Positions 44,253 through 52,604 of a stretch of 64,000 nt of DNA are shown piece after piece. Position 1 is the first letter of the stretch. Each line of letters opens with the position of its first letter. Position numbers and translations under genes: made by a program. The DNA is taken from NCBI GenBank assembly GCA_015068665.1, contig SVKB01000005.1, positions 37,457 to 101,456 on the forward strand, given 5' to 3'. This DNA comes from Oscillospiraceae bacterium (lineage in GTDB: Bacteria > Bacillota > Clostridia > UMGS1840 > HGM11507). The notes below the pieces were generated by a model. The model did no database searches. It was not told the origin of the DNA and saw only the letters and a program-made list of their open reading frames with translations.

Positions 44253-44281
44253 AAAAGGAGTCGGGTTTTCCGACTCCTTTT
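44253..44281 (+). terminator. gdhA terminator
   Basis: AAAAGGAGTCGG-GTTTT-CCGACTCCTTTT, a 12-bp stem with T-run. Confidence 0.85.
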
Positions 44282-44338
44282 GTTATATGTCTTTAATTAC
44301 AGGTAGTTATCCGACGGCTAATTTGATAAGTTTCTCTA

Positions 44339-45217
44339 TCAAAATCGTTGATACATCTTGTTTTTGGTGGTCTGGAGTTTTTTTACATTCCCTCTCTTAT
44401 GCATTTTTATAAGCTTATCCTCTATGATAATCTTGTCTATGATTGCTTTTACCGTGGCTTCAAGCTCGGAATTTTCGCTGTAATCTGCCTTTACCATAAA
44501 GTCAATTCGTTCTTCCTTCATAAGCTTTTTTGCAGTATCCATACTCTTATCGTAAACGGCAATGGAATGACCGCCGTTCATTTTACAAAGCTTCATACAG
44601 GGAACATCGGTAAATCCGTCTCCGATATAAATCATATTCTCAAAGGGGATTCGTCTGTCCTCTTTAGCCATATAGGAATTAAGCGCCTCGTCATCACGTA
44701 CCGAAAGCTGCCCTTTATTGATTCTGAATAGATACTGGGTTTTGGTAGTAAAGTTAACAACGGTTTTGGGCCAGATGGCAACACCGTTTACATCATAGGC
44801 ATACTCACAGGCAAAGGTTTTGGTAAAATACTTATAAACGGGAGAGCCTTCTATTATTTCCTGAAGGCCTGAGGATATAACATAATGCTCAACTAAAGCT
44901 CCATGGCTTTTTGCATACTCATTTACTCTTTCAAACCAGCCATCTACCACACCGGGGAAGAATTCTATTCCACTGCCCAGCTTAACAAACTCCTCACGGG
45001 TTATTTTTATATCCTTTAAGCCTGCATATTTAAGCATAAAATACATATAGCTTAAAAGCCCGTCCATTTCGTTTTCTACGGTAAACTCCCCTACCTTACT
45101 CCAGAATTCCTCCTCGCTTATTCCAAGGCTGGGAATAAAGCCAAAATTCTGCATATTGTTGGTTATAAGAGTTTTATCAAAATCGTACATCAGGGCTATT
45201 ATAGGTTTTTTATCCAT
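44339..45217 (-). CDS. HAD-superfamily hydrolase (phosphoserine-phosphatase-like)
   Basis: This 292-residue protein has the HAD motifs: DFDKT with nucleophile Asp12, ISSGLQEI (motif II Ser), and GDGFTDVPC (motif IV). It lies closest in pattern to the SerB/PSP-like branch, but the substrate is unknown. The ATG at 45217 follows AAAGGAGT directly; the longer frame would overlap the GH20 gene. It follows the GH20 gene on the same strand with a 13-base gap, so the pair may handle phosphorylated breakdown products; this is inference. Confidence 0.82.
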   Translation of the reverse strand: MDKKPIIALMYDFDKTLITNNMQNFGFIPSLGISEEEFWSKVGEFTVENEMDGLLSYMYFMLKYAGLKDIKITREEFVKLGSGIEFFPGVVDGWFERVNEYAKSHGALVEHYVISSGLQEIIEGSPVYKYFTKTFACEYAYDVNGVAIWPKTVVNFTTKTQYLFRINKGQLSVRDDEALNSYMAKEDRRIPFENMIYIGDGFTDVPCMKLCKMNGGHSIAVYDKSMDTAKKLMKEERIDFMVKADYSENSELEATVKAIIDKIIIEDKLIKMHKRGNVKKLQTTKNKMYQRF

Positions 45218-45230
45218 AACGGACTCCTTT

Positions 45231-46841
45231 CTAATCAAGCCCTTCTATCTTCTCAAAGCCATTCTGTAAAAGGCCGTCAATAATAGTCTTACGGTAAACG
45301 GCAGCACGGGGGCTTTCCTTCATATTGGCTAAAATGTCAAGAGCTTTACTCATTTCCTCATCACTTATTGTTATTTTTTCCTTGTAAATTTTTTCATCAC
45401 TTCTGGGCGGAAGAGTATCCCCGAAGCATTTAAACACATCAAAGCCTTCAGGAGTACCTGCTCCCAATACAGCTTTGGTAAGAGCAGCGCTGTATTCCTC
45501 ACCGTAAGGAAGGGAATCAAGATTCCACAGCTTATCCGCCATAAGCACTATTGCAGAAGGCAGAGAATAAGCATAATGGGAATATTTTGCCTTATTTCCG
45601 TATTCCCAGGCACAAAGCTCGGTACCCATGATATTTTCCTTTAAAGCCTCATCCGACCCGGGTTCTTTGTAAGGGCTCCAGTCCTTTAATTTAGACGGAT
45701 TTATATATTGCTCCAGATCCGCATAGGTGTTTGGAAAATCGGAATTTATTATTTTAAAGCCTGCTTTTAGCTGGGCATTCATTGAACATCCCTTGTAAGG
45801 GCCTCTGCCGGGAAGGGCAACACGCCAGAACTGCATAATTACATCACGGGGAATGGGAATATCTCTTTCGCAGTCAAGCTGATCGCTCCACATAACCATG
45901 GTTTTACCCGCTTTTTTTACCATGGAATAAACCTTTAAAAGAAGGTCATACCAAAGCTCCTGACGGTCCTTTATGCCGTTAGCCTCCATATAAGACTTGC
46001 ATCTTTCACATTCATCCCAATGGCAAAGTCTTCCAAGCTCGGGACGGTCCGCAAATTCTATTTCATCACCGCCGACATGGAAATACTTTGAATTAAATAT
46101 TGCCGCCAGCTCTGAAATCACAGCCTCATAAATTTCAAAGAGCCTTTCACTGCCTGCGCATACCGTCCAGCTTGTCTGATTCGGATTATTTGTTATGCAG
46201 GCAATTTCGGGAAAACATTCTATCATTTTCCCCGAATGGGCAGGAAGGTCAAACTCGGGAATAACCTCAAGACCTATTATATCACAAAATGCCATAAGCT
46301 CTTTAACCTCTTCCACCGAATAGGCTCCGGGAAGATATGCCTCCTTCGGGAAGCTGTTAATTTTTATTGCCGAGCCGGGACTGTCGAAAAAATGAAGGTG
46401 GATATAGTTCATTTTACTTTTCGCGGCAAGCAAAAGGTCTGCTTTAAGAGTGGATATATCCTCAACACCTCTTGCCAGGTCAATCATAAGGCCTCTGTAA
46501 GAGCATTCAGGGTAATCACTGATTTCACCTGTACAAAAAGAACGGTTATTATCAAGCATACCTGACAGAGTTGCAACTGCATTTCTTATGCTTAAATAAT
46601 CCTTATAAAAAATTTCGATTTTTTCACCCGTTAAGATTTTATATTCCTCATTTTTCAGGTCGTCAAGCTTTTTGAAGCTTATGAAGGGATTATCCCCTTC
46701 GGCTACCTTGACACCTTCAATAAAAAGCGGAATAAGATTGCTGATTTTTTTCGAAAAATCATCTGATGAAAATATAATTTCACAAGGAAGAACACACTTT
46801 TCTCCGTTATTATTTTCATATTTCACTCTCGGTAAAATCAT
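45231..46841 (-). CDS. Glycoside hydrolase family 20 beta-N-acetylhexosaminidase, cytoplasmic
   Basis: This 536-residue enzyme shows the GH20 order: an N-terminal domain, YRGLMIDLARG where the catalytic barrel begins (about 115-125), and the catalytic pair Asp259-Glu260 in FHVGGDEIE, which cleaves terminal GlcNAc or GalNAc by substrate-assisted catalysis. There is no signal peptide, so it should act on imported oligosaccharides inside the cell. Candidate substrates are wall turnover products, mucin or chitin oligomers. It is upstream of the HAD phosphatase gene and divergent from the M20 gene. Confidence 0.88.
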   Translation of the reverse strand: MILPRVKYENNNGEKCVLPCEIIFSSDDFSKKISNLIPLFIEGVKVAEGDNPFISFKKLDDLKNEEYKILTGEKIEIFYKDYLSIRNAVATLSGMLDNNRSFCTGEISDYPECSYRGLMIDLARGVEDISTLKADLLLAAKSKMNYIHLHFFDSPGSAIKINSFPKEAYLPGAYSVEEVKELMAFCDIIGLEVIPEFDLPAHSGKMIECFPEIACITNNPNQTSWTVCAGSERLFEIYEAVISELAAIFNSKYFHVGGDEIEFADRPELGRLCHWDECERCKSYMEANGIKDRQELWYDLLLKVYSMVKKAGKTMVMWSDQLDCERDIPIPRDVIMQFWRVALPGRGPYKGCSMNAQLKAGFKIINSDFPNTYADLEQYINPSKLKDWSPYKEPGSDEALKENIMGTELCAWEYGNKAKYSHYAYSLPSAIVLMADKLWNLDSLPYGEEYSAALTKAVLGAGTPEGFDVFKCFGDTLPPRSDEKIYKEKITISDEEMSKALDILANMKESPRAAVYRKTIIDGLLQNGFEKIEGLD

Positions 46842-46921
46842 TTTAAATCACCCCTAAAAATTATATCATTTAGTTTGACTTTAGTCAATTATTTTGTTAT
46901 ACTATTAAAAAGGTGATTGAT

Positions 46922-48070
46922 ATGTTTAAAAAATATGAAGACGGGCTTATCGCCCTAAGACGCGAATTTCATAAAATTCCCGAGCCGGGATATACCGAAT
47001 ATAAAACAAAGGAAAAAATAATTTCTCATCTTAAAAAAATCGGTGTAACGGATATTACCGAGGTAGGCGAAACCGGAATATGTGCCACTATTTACGGAAA
47101 CGGCACCAAAACAGTTGGCTTGCGTGCGGATATCGATGCTCTTAAAATAACAGAGGAAACAGGTCTTCCCTTTGCCTCAGAGCACCCGGGGGTTATGCAT
47201 GCCTGCGGTCATGACGGGCACATTGCAATGAGCCTTACGGTGGCTGAGTTTTTTATGGAGCATAAGGACCTTATCAAGGGAAATCTGAAGCTTATATTCC
47301 AGCCTGCCGAAGAGGTTGACGGCGGAGCGCAGATGATGATTGAAAAGGGAGTTTTGGAAAATCCGAGGGTTGACTCAATGATTTCAGGGCATTTATGGCC
47401 TTCAATTGAAACGGGATATATTGATATATCCGAGGGAACAACCTTTGCCTCGGACACTCTGATTGAAATAGAGCTTACGGGAAAGGGCGGACACGCCGCT
47501 TACCCCGAGAAGATTAAAAATGTGGTATTATGCGGAAGCGAAATAATACTTGAGCTTGATAAATTAAGCCGCCGCTTCAATGAAACGGGGCATATAAATG
47601 TTCTTTCCATGTGCTCCTTTGACTGTGTAAGCGCCAATAATGTTTTTAAAGACAGCGCCCATCTTAAGGGAACCTTAAGAATGCTTGACGAAAGCTCCGA
47701 AAAACTTTTATCAAAGGCAATTTCCGATACTGTGTTAAAAATATGCGAAAAATACGGAGTAAAGGCACAATGCGATATTCCCCTTAACTATATTCCTCTT
47801 GTTACCGATTCCGAAACCGTAAAAAAAGTAAGGGAGGCTGTATCTGATTTTCTTGGCGAGGACAAAGTTCTTTCTTTGGGCTATGCCATGACCGCAGAGG
47901 ATTTTGCTTATTTTGCAAAGGCGGTTCCCTCCTGTCACTTAAAAATCGGAACACATATTGAAGGGTACAATTATCCCCTTCATAACAGCCGTTATAATCT
48001 GAATGAAAAATCTCTTATAATTGGTGTCGAAGCCTTTGTAAGAGGAATTATGAAGCTTATGGAGAATTAA
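46922..48070 (+). CDS. M20 family amidohydrolase (N-acyl amino acid / IAA-amino-acid hydrolase type)
   Basis: This 382-residue metallo-hydrolase begins LRREFHKIPEPGYTEYKT and has the metal site HACGHDGH (93-100) and FQPAEEVDGGA (about 126-136), as in the IAA-amino acid hydrolase/HmrA/AbgB branch, with an inserted dimerisation domain. It removes an acyl group from an amino acid; the natural substrate is not known. ATG at 46922 preferred, seven bases after AAAGGTG; the GTG within that site would be three codons longer. Followed one base later by the TSCPD gene. Confidence 0.88.
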   Translation: MFKKYEDGLIALRREFHKIPEPGYTEYKTKEKIISHLKKIGVTDITEVGETGICATIYGNGTKTVGLRADIDALKITEETGLPFASEHPGVMHACGHDGHIAMSLTVAEFFMEHKDLIKGNLKLIFQPAEEVDGGAQMMIEKGVLENPRVDSMISGHLWPSIETGYIDISEGTTFASDTLIEIELTGKGGHAAYPEKIKNVVLCGSEIILELDKLSRRFNETGHINVLSMCSFDCVSANNVFKDSAHLKGTLRMLDESSEKLLSKAISDTVLKICEKYGVKAQCDIPLNYIPLVTDSETVKKVREAVSDFLGEDKVLSLGYAMTAEDFAYFAKAVPSCHLKIGTHIEGYNYPLHNSRYNLNEKSLIIGVEAFVRGIMKLMEN

Positions 48071-48071
48071 A

Positions 48072-48320
48072 ATGCATATTAAATACAAAACGAAAGGCAC
48101 CTGCTCAAGAATGATTGAATTTGATATTGAGGATAATATTGTTACAAATATCCGCTTCCACGGAGGCTGTGACGGAAATTTAAAGGCAATATCCAAAATT
48201 TTAGAGGGTGCAAGGGCAGAGGATATTGTGGAAAAACTTTCCGGAAACACCTGTGGCTTTAAATCCACCTCCTGTGCCGATCAGTTGGCAAATGCCGTTA
48301 AGGAAAATATTAATAAATGA
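48072..48320 (+). CDS. TSCPD-domain protein (TIGR03905 type)
   Basis: This 82-residue protein has the cysteine pattern GTCSRMIEFDIED ... FHGGCDGN ... NTCGFKSTSCADQLANAV. The TSCPD domain is found alone or at the end of some ribonucleotide reductases and probably binds a metal through the four cysteines; the function of stand-alone copies is unknown. It starts one base after the M20 gene and is ended by a strong terminator. Confidence 0.85.
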   Translation: MHIKYKTKGTCSRMIEFDIEDNIVTNIRFHGGCDGNLKAISKILEGARAEDIVEKLSGNTCGFKSTSCADQLANAVKENINK

Positions 48321-48321
48321 T

Positions 48322-48348
48322 AAAAAGCCATCCAGCGGATGGCTTTTT
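48322..48348. terminator. Bidirectional terminator
   Basis: AAAAAGCCATCC-AGC-GGATGGCTTTTT serves the M20-TSCPD unit and the convergent SleC-like operon. Confidence 0.85.
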
Positions 48349-48349
48349 A

Positions 48350-48583
48350 TCATTTTATCCGACTATACTCCTCTACTATCTTTTCAAAGGTTATAATATC
48401 CACTGCTCCGTTCGGGTTAAGGTCTGCACTTTTCTGAAAGTTTCTGACGGCGGTCTCTGTCTGTTCATCAAAGATGCCGTCCACTATAACCTCGGGGAGT
48501 ATATTTTTATTTAAGTTTATTTTTCTTAGCATAGTCTGAAGATTTCTTATCTTCTTTATGTCCTCACCTATTATTTCTATCAT
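48350..48583 (-). CDS. Single peptidoglycan-binding domain protein, end of SleC-like operon
   Basis: This 77-residue protein is one PG_binding_1-type domain: a helix with IRNLQTMLRKI and the motif VDGIFDEQTETAVRNFQK followed by NPNGAVDIITFEKI. It overlaps the SleC-like gene by four bases (ATGA). Its size suggests a fourth repeat of that protein that became a separate gene, or a small partner that binds cortex wall. No signal peptide. Confidence 0.72.
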   Translation of the reverse strand: MIEIIGEDIKKIRNLQTMLRKINLNKNILPEVIVDGIFDEQTETAVRNFQKSADLNPNGAVDIITFEKIVEEYSRIK

Positions 48584-50004
48584 TGAAAGTCCGAATCCCC
48601 CTTATTTAAGTTTTGTCCGCCAAACTGAGTAAGGCTTACATTTACTTCATTTAAAAGATCGATATAGGTTTTGCCGATTGAATTCCAGGTAGCTTCATCC
48701 ACCACTCCCGTTTCGGGAAGTGAGAATCTTCTCTGATAGCCTCTTACCGAGGCTTCGGTTTCATTTCCGTAAAAGCCGGTCGCGGTTACAAAGGGCACCG
48801 CTCTGTAAGAAAGGGCAATATAATTAAGATAATTCTGAAGGGTTCTTACCGCATCGCCTCTTGAGCCGTAGGAAAGGGGTGAGCCCGGGTACTCATTGTA
48901 GCTTGACAGTCTTAAATCAAAATCAATTCCCAGCGAGCTTATAATTCCCCTTACTCTGTTATAAAGTAAATTCCAGGTCCTCTCCCCCGCTATTCCGTCA
49001 GGAGTAAGCCCTTCATATTTCTGAAAGGCTATTACGGCGTTTTTCGTGTCCGTACCAAAAACTCCATCAATGGCAACAGGAGGGATATATTCTATAAATT
49101 CGGCAATAACACTTAAAAAATACTGAAGAATGCTTACCTTTTCTCCCCTTGAGCCCTCGGACAGGGTATCCTCAAACTTTAAATTGGATCCGGATAAAGT
49201 CTGACCTTTGGAGTTAAGCTCGGAAAGCTTTAATATTCCCACATAGAGGGATATTATTTTATACCAGGTGGCTTTTCCCACGATTCCGTCATCGGTAAGA
49301 CCGAATATCCGCTGAAATCTTATTACGGCGTTTTCTGTCTGTTCGCCGAATATTCCGTCAACAGGGTATATTTTCGGAATAGAGGGGTAATTTTGCGAAA
49401 TCTGATTAAGTGCAGTCTGGATAACCGCAACATCCCTTCCCCCGTTCCCACGCTTTAAGGAAAAGCCCGGATAGGATTCGGGAATATCCATAACGGGAAC
49501 ATTTTCAACAAGCTCGATATTATCTCCGTAATAATACCTTAAAATGTCAATGGCGCTGTAGCCCTGATCGGCAAGGCGCTCGCTTCCCCATTGGGAAAGC
49601 CCGTTACAGGTTACGGTGGTTCCGTTACAGTATTTTGCCGCCAGTGGCTCGATAAAGCCAATACGCCTTATATAAGAATCAAAGATATCATCAACTATAC
49701 GGTCAATATTTTCAAAAATATTCCTTCCGTAGATGAATTTCTGATCGATGGCCGTTGATGAGGTTATATCGAAATCATAGCCCCTTGAAGGGTAAAACTC
49801 GGTATAGACACGGTTTAAGGCATAGGAAATCTGGGCATAGATATTTGCTCTTATAGCCTCCTCGTTCCAGGTGGGATAAATCTCGCTTGATGCCACATTC
49901 TTTATATAGTCGGTAAAGCTTACGGTAACATTGTCTGCATTGCTGTCAGGTGGTCCAAGATGAACGGTTATTTTCTCGGGTATGGTTGGAAATACATCTG
50001 CCAT
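48580..50004 (-). CDS. SleC-like spore cortex-lytic enzyme (SpoIID/LytB domain plus three PG-binding domains)
   Basis: This 474-residue protein begins with PEKITVHLGPP and a SpoIID/LytB-like catalytic domain (about 28-175) containing DYIKNVASSEIYPTWNEEA, with Glu41 at the place of the SpoIID catalytic glutamate, and CNGLSQWGSERLADQGY. Three peptidoglycan-binding domains follow, each with a VDGIFGEQTENAV-like motif (about 185-255, 285-350, 375-450). SleC of clostridia, which degrades spore cortex at germination, has the same catalytic core with one binding domain. Here the SleC-type N-terminal region is on a separate ORF upstream. The role in spores is inferred; no csp protease is nearby. Confidence 0.7.
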   Translation of the reverse strand: MADVFPTIPEKITVHLGPPDSNADNVTVSFTDYIKNVASSEIYPTWNEEAIRANIYAQISYALNRVYTEFYPSRGYDFDITSSTAIDQKFIYGRNIFENIDRIVDDIFDSYIRRIGFIEPLAAKYCNGTTVTCNGLSQWGSERLADQGYSAIDILRYYYGDNIELVENVPVMDIPESYPGFSLKRGNGGRDVAVIQTALNQISQNYPSIPKIYPVDGIFGEQTENAVIRFQRIFGLTDDGIVGKATWYKIISLYVGILKLSELNSKGQTLSGSNLKFEDTLSEGSRGEKVSILQYFLSVIAEFIEYIPPVAIDGVFGTDTKNAVIAFQKYEGLTPDGIAGERTWNLLYNRVRGIISSLGIDFDLRLSSYNEYPGSPLSYGSRGDAVRTLQNYLNYIALSYRAVPFVTATGFYGNETEASVRGYQRRFSLPETGVVDEATWNSIGKTYIDLLNEVNVSLTQFGGQNLNKGDSDFQ

Positions 50005-50015
50005 ATTATCCTCCT

Positions 50016-50393
50016 TTACAAATTCTGACCGGTAATATCAACAATTTCCTCACCCTCATCAGTCCCCTCGGGCAGAGGGATTAAGGAAATATTCAGTAAA
50101 CTCACATTTCCCGGAAAAACCTGAACATTTTTTAAAATCACACTGTAGGCACCCGGATGGTCAACCCTTATATCCACAGGAGTATAGGGCATTATTTTAT
50201 TATCGGGATTTAAAGATAAAGAGGTATCGGGAGTATCTAAAAAAACAGGCTGAGTTTTTCCGTTTTCATCGGTTTTTAAGGCGGCAACCAAAACGGTATT
50301 GCCTCCTTCCTCCTTGGTAACGGTTACCAGGGCGTCCTTTACCGGAATAAGCTCCTCGGCAAGTGTAACCCTTGTTATAATACTTCCTTGCAT
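50016..50393 (-). CDS. SleC N-terminal-domain-like protein (carboxypeptidase regulatory-like fold)
   Basis: This 125-residue protein looks like a beta-sandwich: ALVTVTKEEGGNTVLVAALK, TDENGKTQPVFLDTPDTSLS, HPGAYSVILKNVQVFPG and SLLNISLIPLPEG. In my reading it corresponds to the N-terminal pro-region of clostridial SleC, which there is fused to the catalytic part and removed on activation. Here it is a free protein encoded 11 bases before the SleC-like gene. RBS AAAGGAGG. Function by analogy only. Confidence 0.6.
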   Translation of the reverse strand: MQGSIITRVTLAEELIPVKDALVTVTKEEGGNTVLVAALKTDENGKTQPVFLDTPDTSLSLNPDNKIMPYTPVDIRVDHPGAYSVILKNVQVFPGNVSLLNISLIPLPEGTDEGEEIVDITGQNL

Positions 50394-50501
50394 AAAAATC
50401 CTCCTTTCTAAAAATATATTATAAAAGCAGGATAAATATTTGCATTTTTAAAGTTTATTTGATATAATATATTTTAAAGAAAAAATATTCGGAGCTTTAA
50501 T

Positions 50502-51248
50502 ATGGAGTATAAAAATATAAAAGGGATAATTATAAAGGAAACCAGATTCAAGGAAAATGATAAGATATTTACGGTGGTTACCGACGCTTTGGGGAAAATC
50601 AATCTTCTTGCAAAGGGTGCGGCAAAGCTTAATTCAAAGCTTTCCTCCCTTTCCCCTCTTGCTCTTATGGAGATGGATTTGAAAAGCCTTAGTGACAATA
50701 TGTATATTGCCACCGGAAGTCATAAGCTGATTGATTTTTTTGATATTTCAAAGGATCTTGAAAGCTATGCTTACCTTTCCTATATTTTCTCCCTTGCCAA
50801 TGATTTGTTTTTATATGAGGATCCCTTCCCCGATCTTATGAAGCTTCTTATAAATACCGTTTATCTATACTCTAAAGGGGATAAGAACAAGGAACTTTTA
50901 AAATGTGTTTTTGAGCTGAGAGCGCTTACCCTTTCGGGCTATGCCATTGAATCGGAAGAATGTGTTATGTGCGGTGATAAGGATATAAAATATATTAATC
51001 TTTACGAGGGCGAATGTCTTTGCAAAAACTGTGGCGGCGAGGATTCGGGAAAGCCGGTTTCTCCCTCCGTGCTTGCGGCAATAAGGCATATTACTTACAG
51101 TGAGGACAGTAAGGTTTTCTCCTTTTCCGTTAACGGCCCCTACATAAAGGAGCTTAGCATAATCACCACCAACTATATTAAGATTTGTCTTGAAAAGGAA
51201 TATTCATCCTTAAAATATTTAAGAAATATACAGAAAGGACTTAACTGA
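50502..51248 (+). CDS. recO: DNA repair protein RecO
   Basis: This 248-residue protein has an N-terminal OB fold (KGIIIKETRFKENDKIFTVV, LLAKGAAK) and a helical domain with the zinc site CVMC ... CLCKNC (about 155-180), the typical RecO layout. RecO with RecR loads RecA on SSB-coated DNA in gap repair. The next gene starts one base after its stop, so the two are co-transcribed. Confidence 0.93.
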   Translation: MEYKNIKGIIIKETRFKENDKIFTVVTDALGKINLLAKGAAKLNSKLSSLSPLALMEMDLKSLSDNMYIATGSHKLIDFFDISKDLESYAYLSYIFSLANDLFLYEDPFPDLMKLLINTVYLYSKGDKNKELLKCVFELRALTLSGYAIESEECVMCGDKDIKYINLYEGECLCKNCGGEDSGKPVSPSVLAAIRHITYSEDSKVFSFSVNGPYIKELSIITTNYIKICLEKEYSSLKYLRNIQKGLN

Positions 51249-51249
51249 A

Positions 51250-51552
51250 ATGATTTTAGAGGTTAAATATCAAAGAAAACCACAGTTCCTTACCAATCTT
51301 GAAAAAAAGGGAGGAATTAACTATAAGGTATATGAAATGGATCATCTTGTTATTCTTATGGGACAGGAGCCCAAGGGAAAGAAAAAAAGCATGATTTATC
51401 ATATTACCGTTAACTCCAAGAAAAGATACTCCGCTTCAAAATCGGAGCTAACTGAGATTGCCGAAAAGCTTTTACCGAAGGGAACAAGCTATAAATTCAA
51501 AAAAAGCTTCTTTATGAAAACAGTTTCTCATATCTATGAGGTACAGAAATAA
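51250..51552 (+). CDS. Conserved-looking small protein of unknown function
   Basis: I do not recognise this 100-residue protein. It is basic, with a beta-rich N-terminal half (EVKYQRKPQFLTNLEKK, YEMDHLVILMGQEP), a helix (KSELTEIAEKLLP) and a lysine-rich end; no membrane segment, no cysteines. It starts one base after recO with the ribosome-binding site inside the recO end (GAAAGGA), which argues for a real, coupled gene. Confidence 0.6.
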   Translation: MILEVKYQRKPQFLTNLEKKGGINYKVYEMDHLVILMGQEPKGKKKSMIYHITVNSKKRYSASKSELTEIAEKLLPKGTSYKFKKSFFMKTVSHIYEVQK

Positions 51553-51554
51553 AA

Positions 51555-51814
51555 AAAGCCCAAAGGGCTTTCAGACTGTCGAAAAAGTCGGTCTACCGCA
51601 AAAAATAAATAATCCATATAACATACGTCGATAAATAAAAATATTTATGATTCAAAATTGAATGGCAAGGGTATCATCGAGAACCCCTTGCCATTCTTTG
51701 CTTTTCACCAAAATGAGCCTTGCCGTACTTTTGTACTGTCTGCATTCATTTTGGTGAAATATCCCTTCCTTTTATCGAAGCCTGCCAGCGTGTCGATAGG
51801 TTTATCGACACGCT
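51555..51814. repeat. Nested hairpin-rich intergenic segment
   Basis: Between the recO operon and the flavin reductase lie four inverted repeats: AAAGCCC-AAA-GGGCTTT (51555-51571); GAATGGCAAGGG paired with CCCTTGCCATTC (51660-51696); perfect 14-bp arms TTTCACCAAAATGA / TCATTTTGGTGAAA (51703-51716 and 51746-51759) with an inner GTAC-TTTT-GTAC; and AGCGTGTCGATA / TATCGACACGCT (51787-51814). No linker pattern as in the 7-nt arrays. It may be a degraded non-autonomous element. Confidence 0.6.
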
Positions 51815-51837
51815 AAAAAAGCCCTTCGGGCTTTTTT
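51815..51837 (-). terminator. Terminator of the flavin reductase gene
   Basis: AAAAAAGCCC-TTC-GGGCTTTTTT; overlaps the stop codon and is followed on the minus strand by the A/T-run as T6. Confidence 0.8.
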
Positions 51838-52462
51838 ATTTTATAAAGTTTGTTCTTACAGATGCTTCCTTCTCGGGAAGAGAAACACCGTTTTTAAGCC
51901 CCGCTTCCCTGCATTTTAAGAAAAATGCCATATTTCTTGCAAGATTGCGAAGGGTGAGAAGGCCTTCTTCGTCCTTTTCAATATCCTCAGGCTTTGAGCC
52001 GAATGCCATATTCCAGTAGGTTGAGGCGATTACGGGCATTTCACATATTGTGAAGAATTTATTTAACTGGTCAAAGGCAGGTAAGGTTCCTGCTCTTCTT
52101 GCCACCGTTATACCTGCCGCAGGCTTTAAGTAAAAATCGCCCGACTGCTTGGCAGAATAGAAAAGTCTTGACATAAAGGAGGATAAATCTCCGCTTATTG
52201 CCGCATAATGAACGGGAGAGCCGAAAATAAATCCGTCATACTCCTTTAAGAGATGGGCAAATTCATTCACCTTATCGTCAATAATACATTTTTTAAGCTT
52301 TACGCAGGCACCGCACCCTCTGCAGGAGGGTATTCCCTCATTACCTATCCAGAAGATGGAAGAATCAATGCCTTCCTTTAAAAGCTGATTTTTAATTTCA
52401 ATAAGTGCTCTTTCGGTACAGCCCGATTGATGGGGGCTTCCGTTTACAAGTGCTACCTTCAT
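51836..52462 (-). CDS. NAD(P)H-dependent FMN reductase / iron-sulfur flavoprotein family
   Basis: This 208-residue flavodoxin-fold protein begins VALVNGSPHQSGCT and has the cysteine-rich CRGCGACVKLKKC (about 47-59), with four Cys that fit an iron-sulfur flavoprotein of the Isf type or a disulfide-active variant, and FGSPVHYAAISG. Such proteins move electrons or reduce quinones, azo dyes or nitro compounds in anaerobes; the substrate is unknown. Monocistronic. Confidence 0.83.
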   Translation of the reverse strand: MKVALVNGSPHQSGCTERALIEIKNQLLKEGIDSSIFWIGNEGIPSCRGCGACVKLKKCIIDDKVNEFAHLLKEYDGFIFGSPVHYAAISGDLSSFMSRLFYSAKQSGDFYLKPAAGITVARRAGTLPAFDQLNKFFTICEMPVIASTYWNMAFGSKPEDIEKDEEGLLTLRNLARNMAFFLKCREAGLKNGVSLPEKEASVRTNFIK

Positions 52463-52604
52463 ACTGATGCTCCTTTTTTAAAATTTAGTGTATTATTATT
52501 GCACTATATTAATATTATATCATCAGGGCTAAAATGTCAAAAGAAATATAAATTCTTTACAAAGCAGCATTTTTATGATATAATTTTTTTATGAGGTATA
52601 TTAT

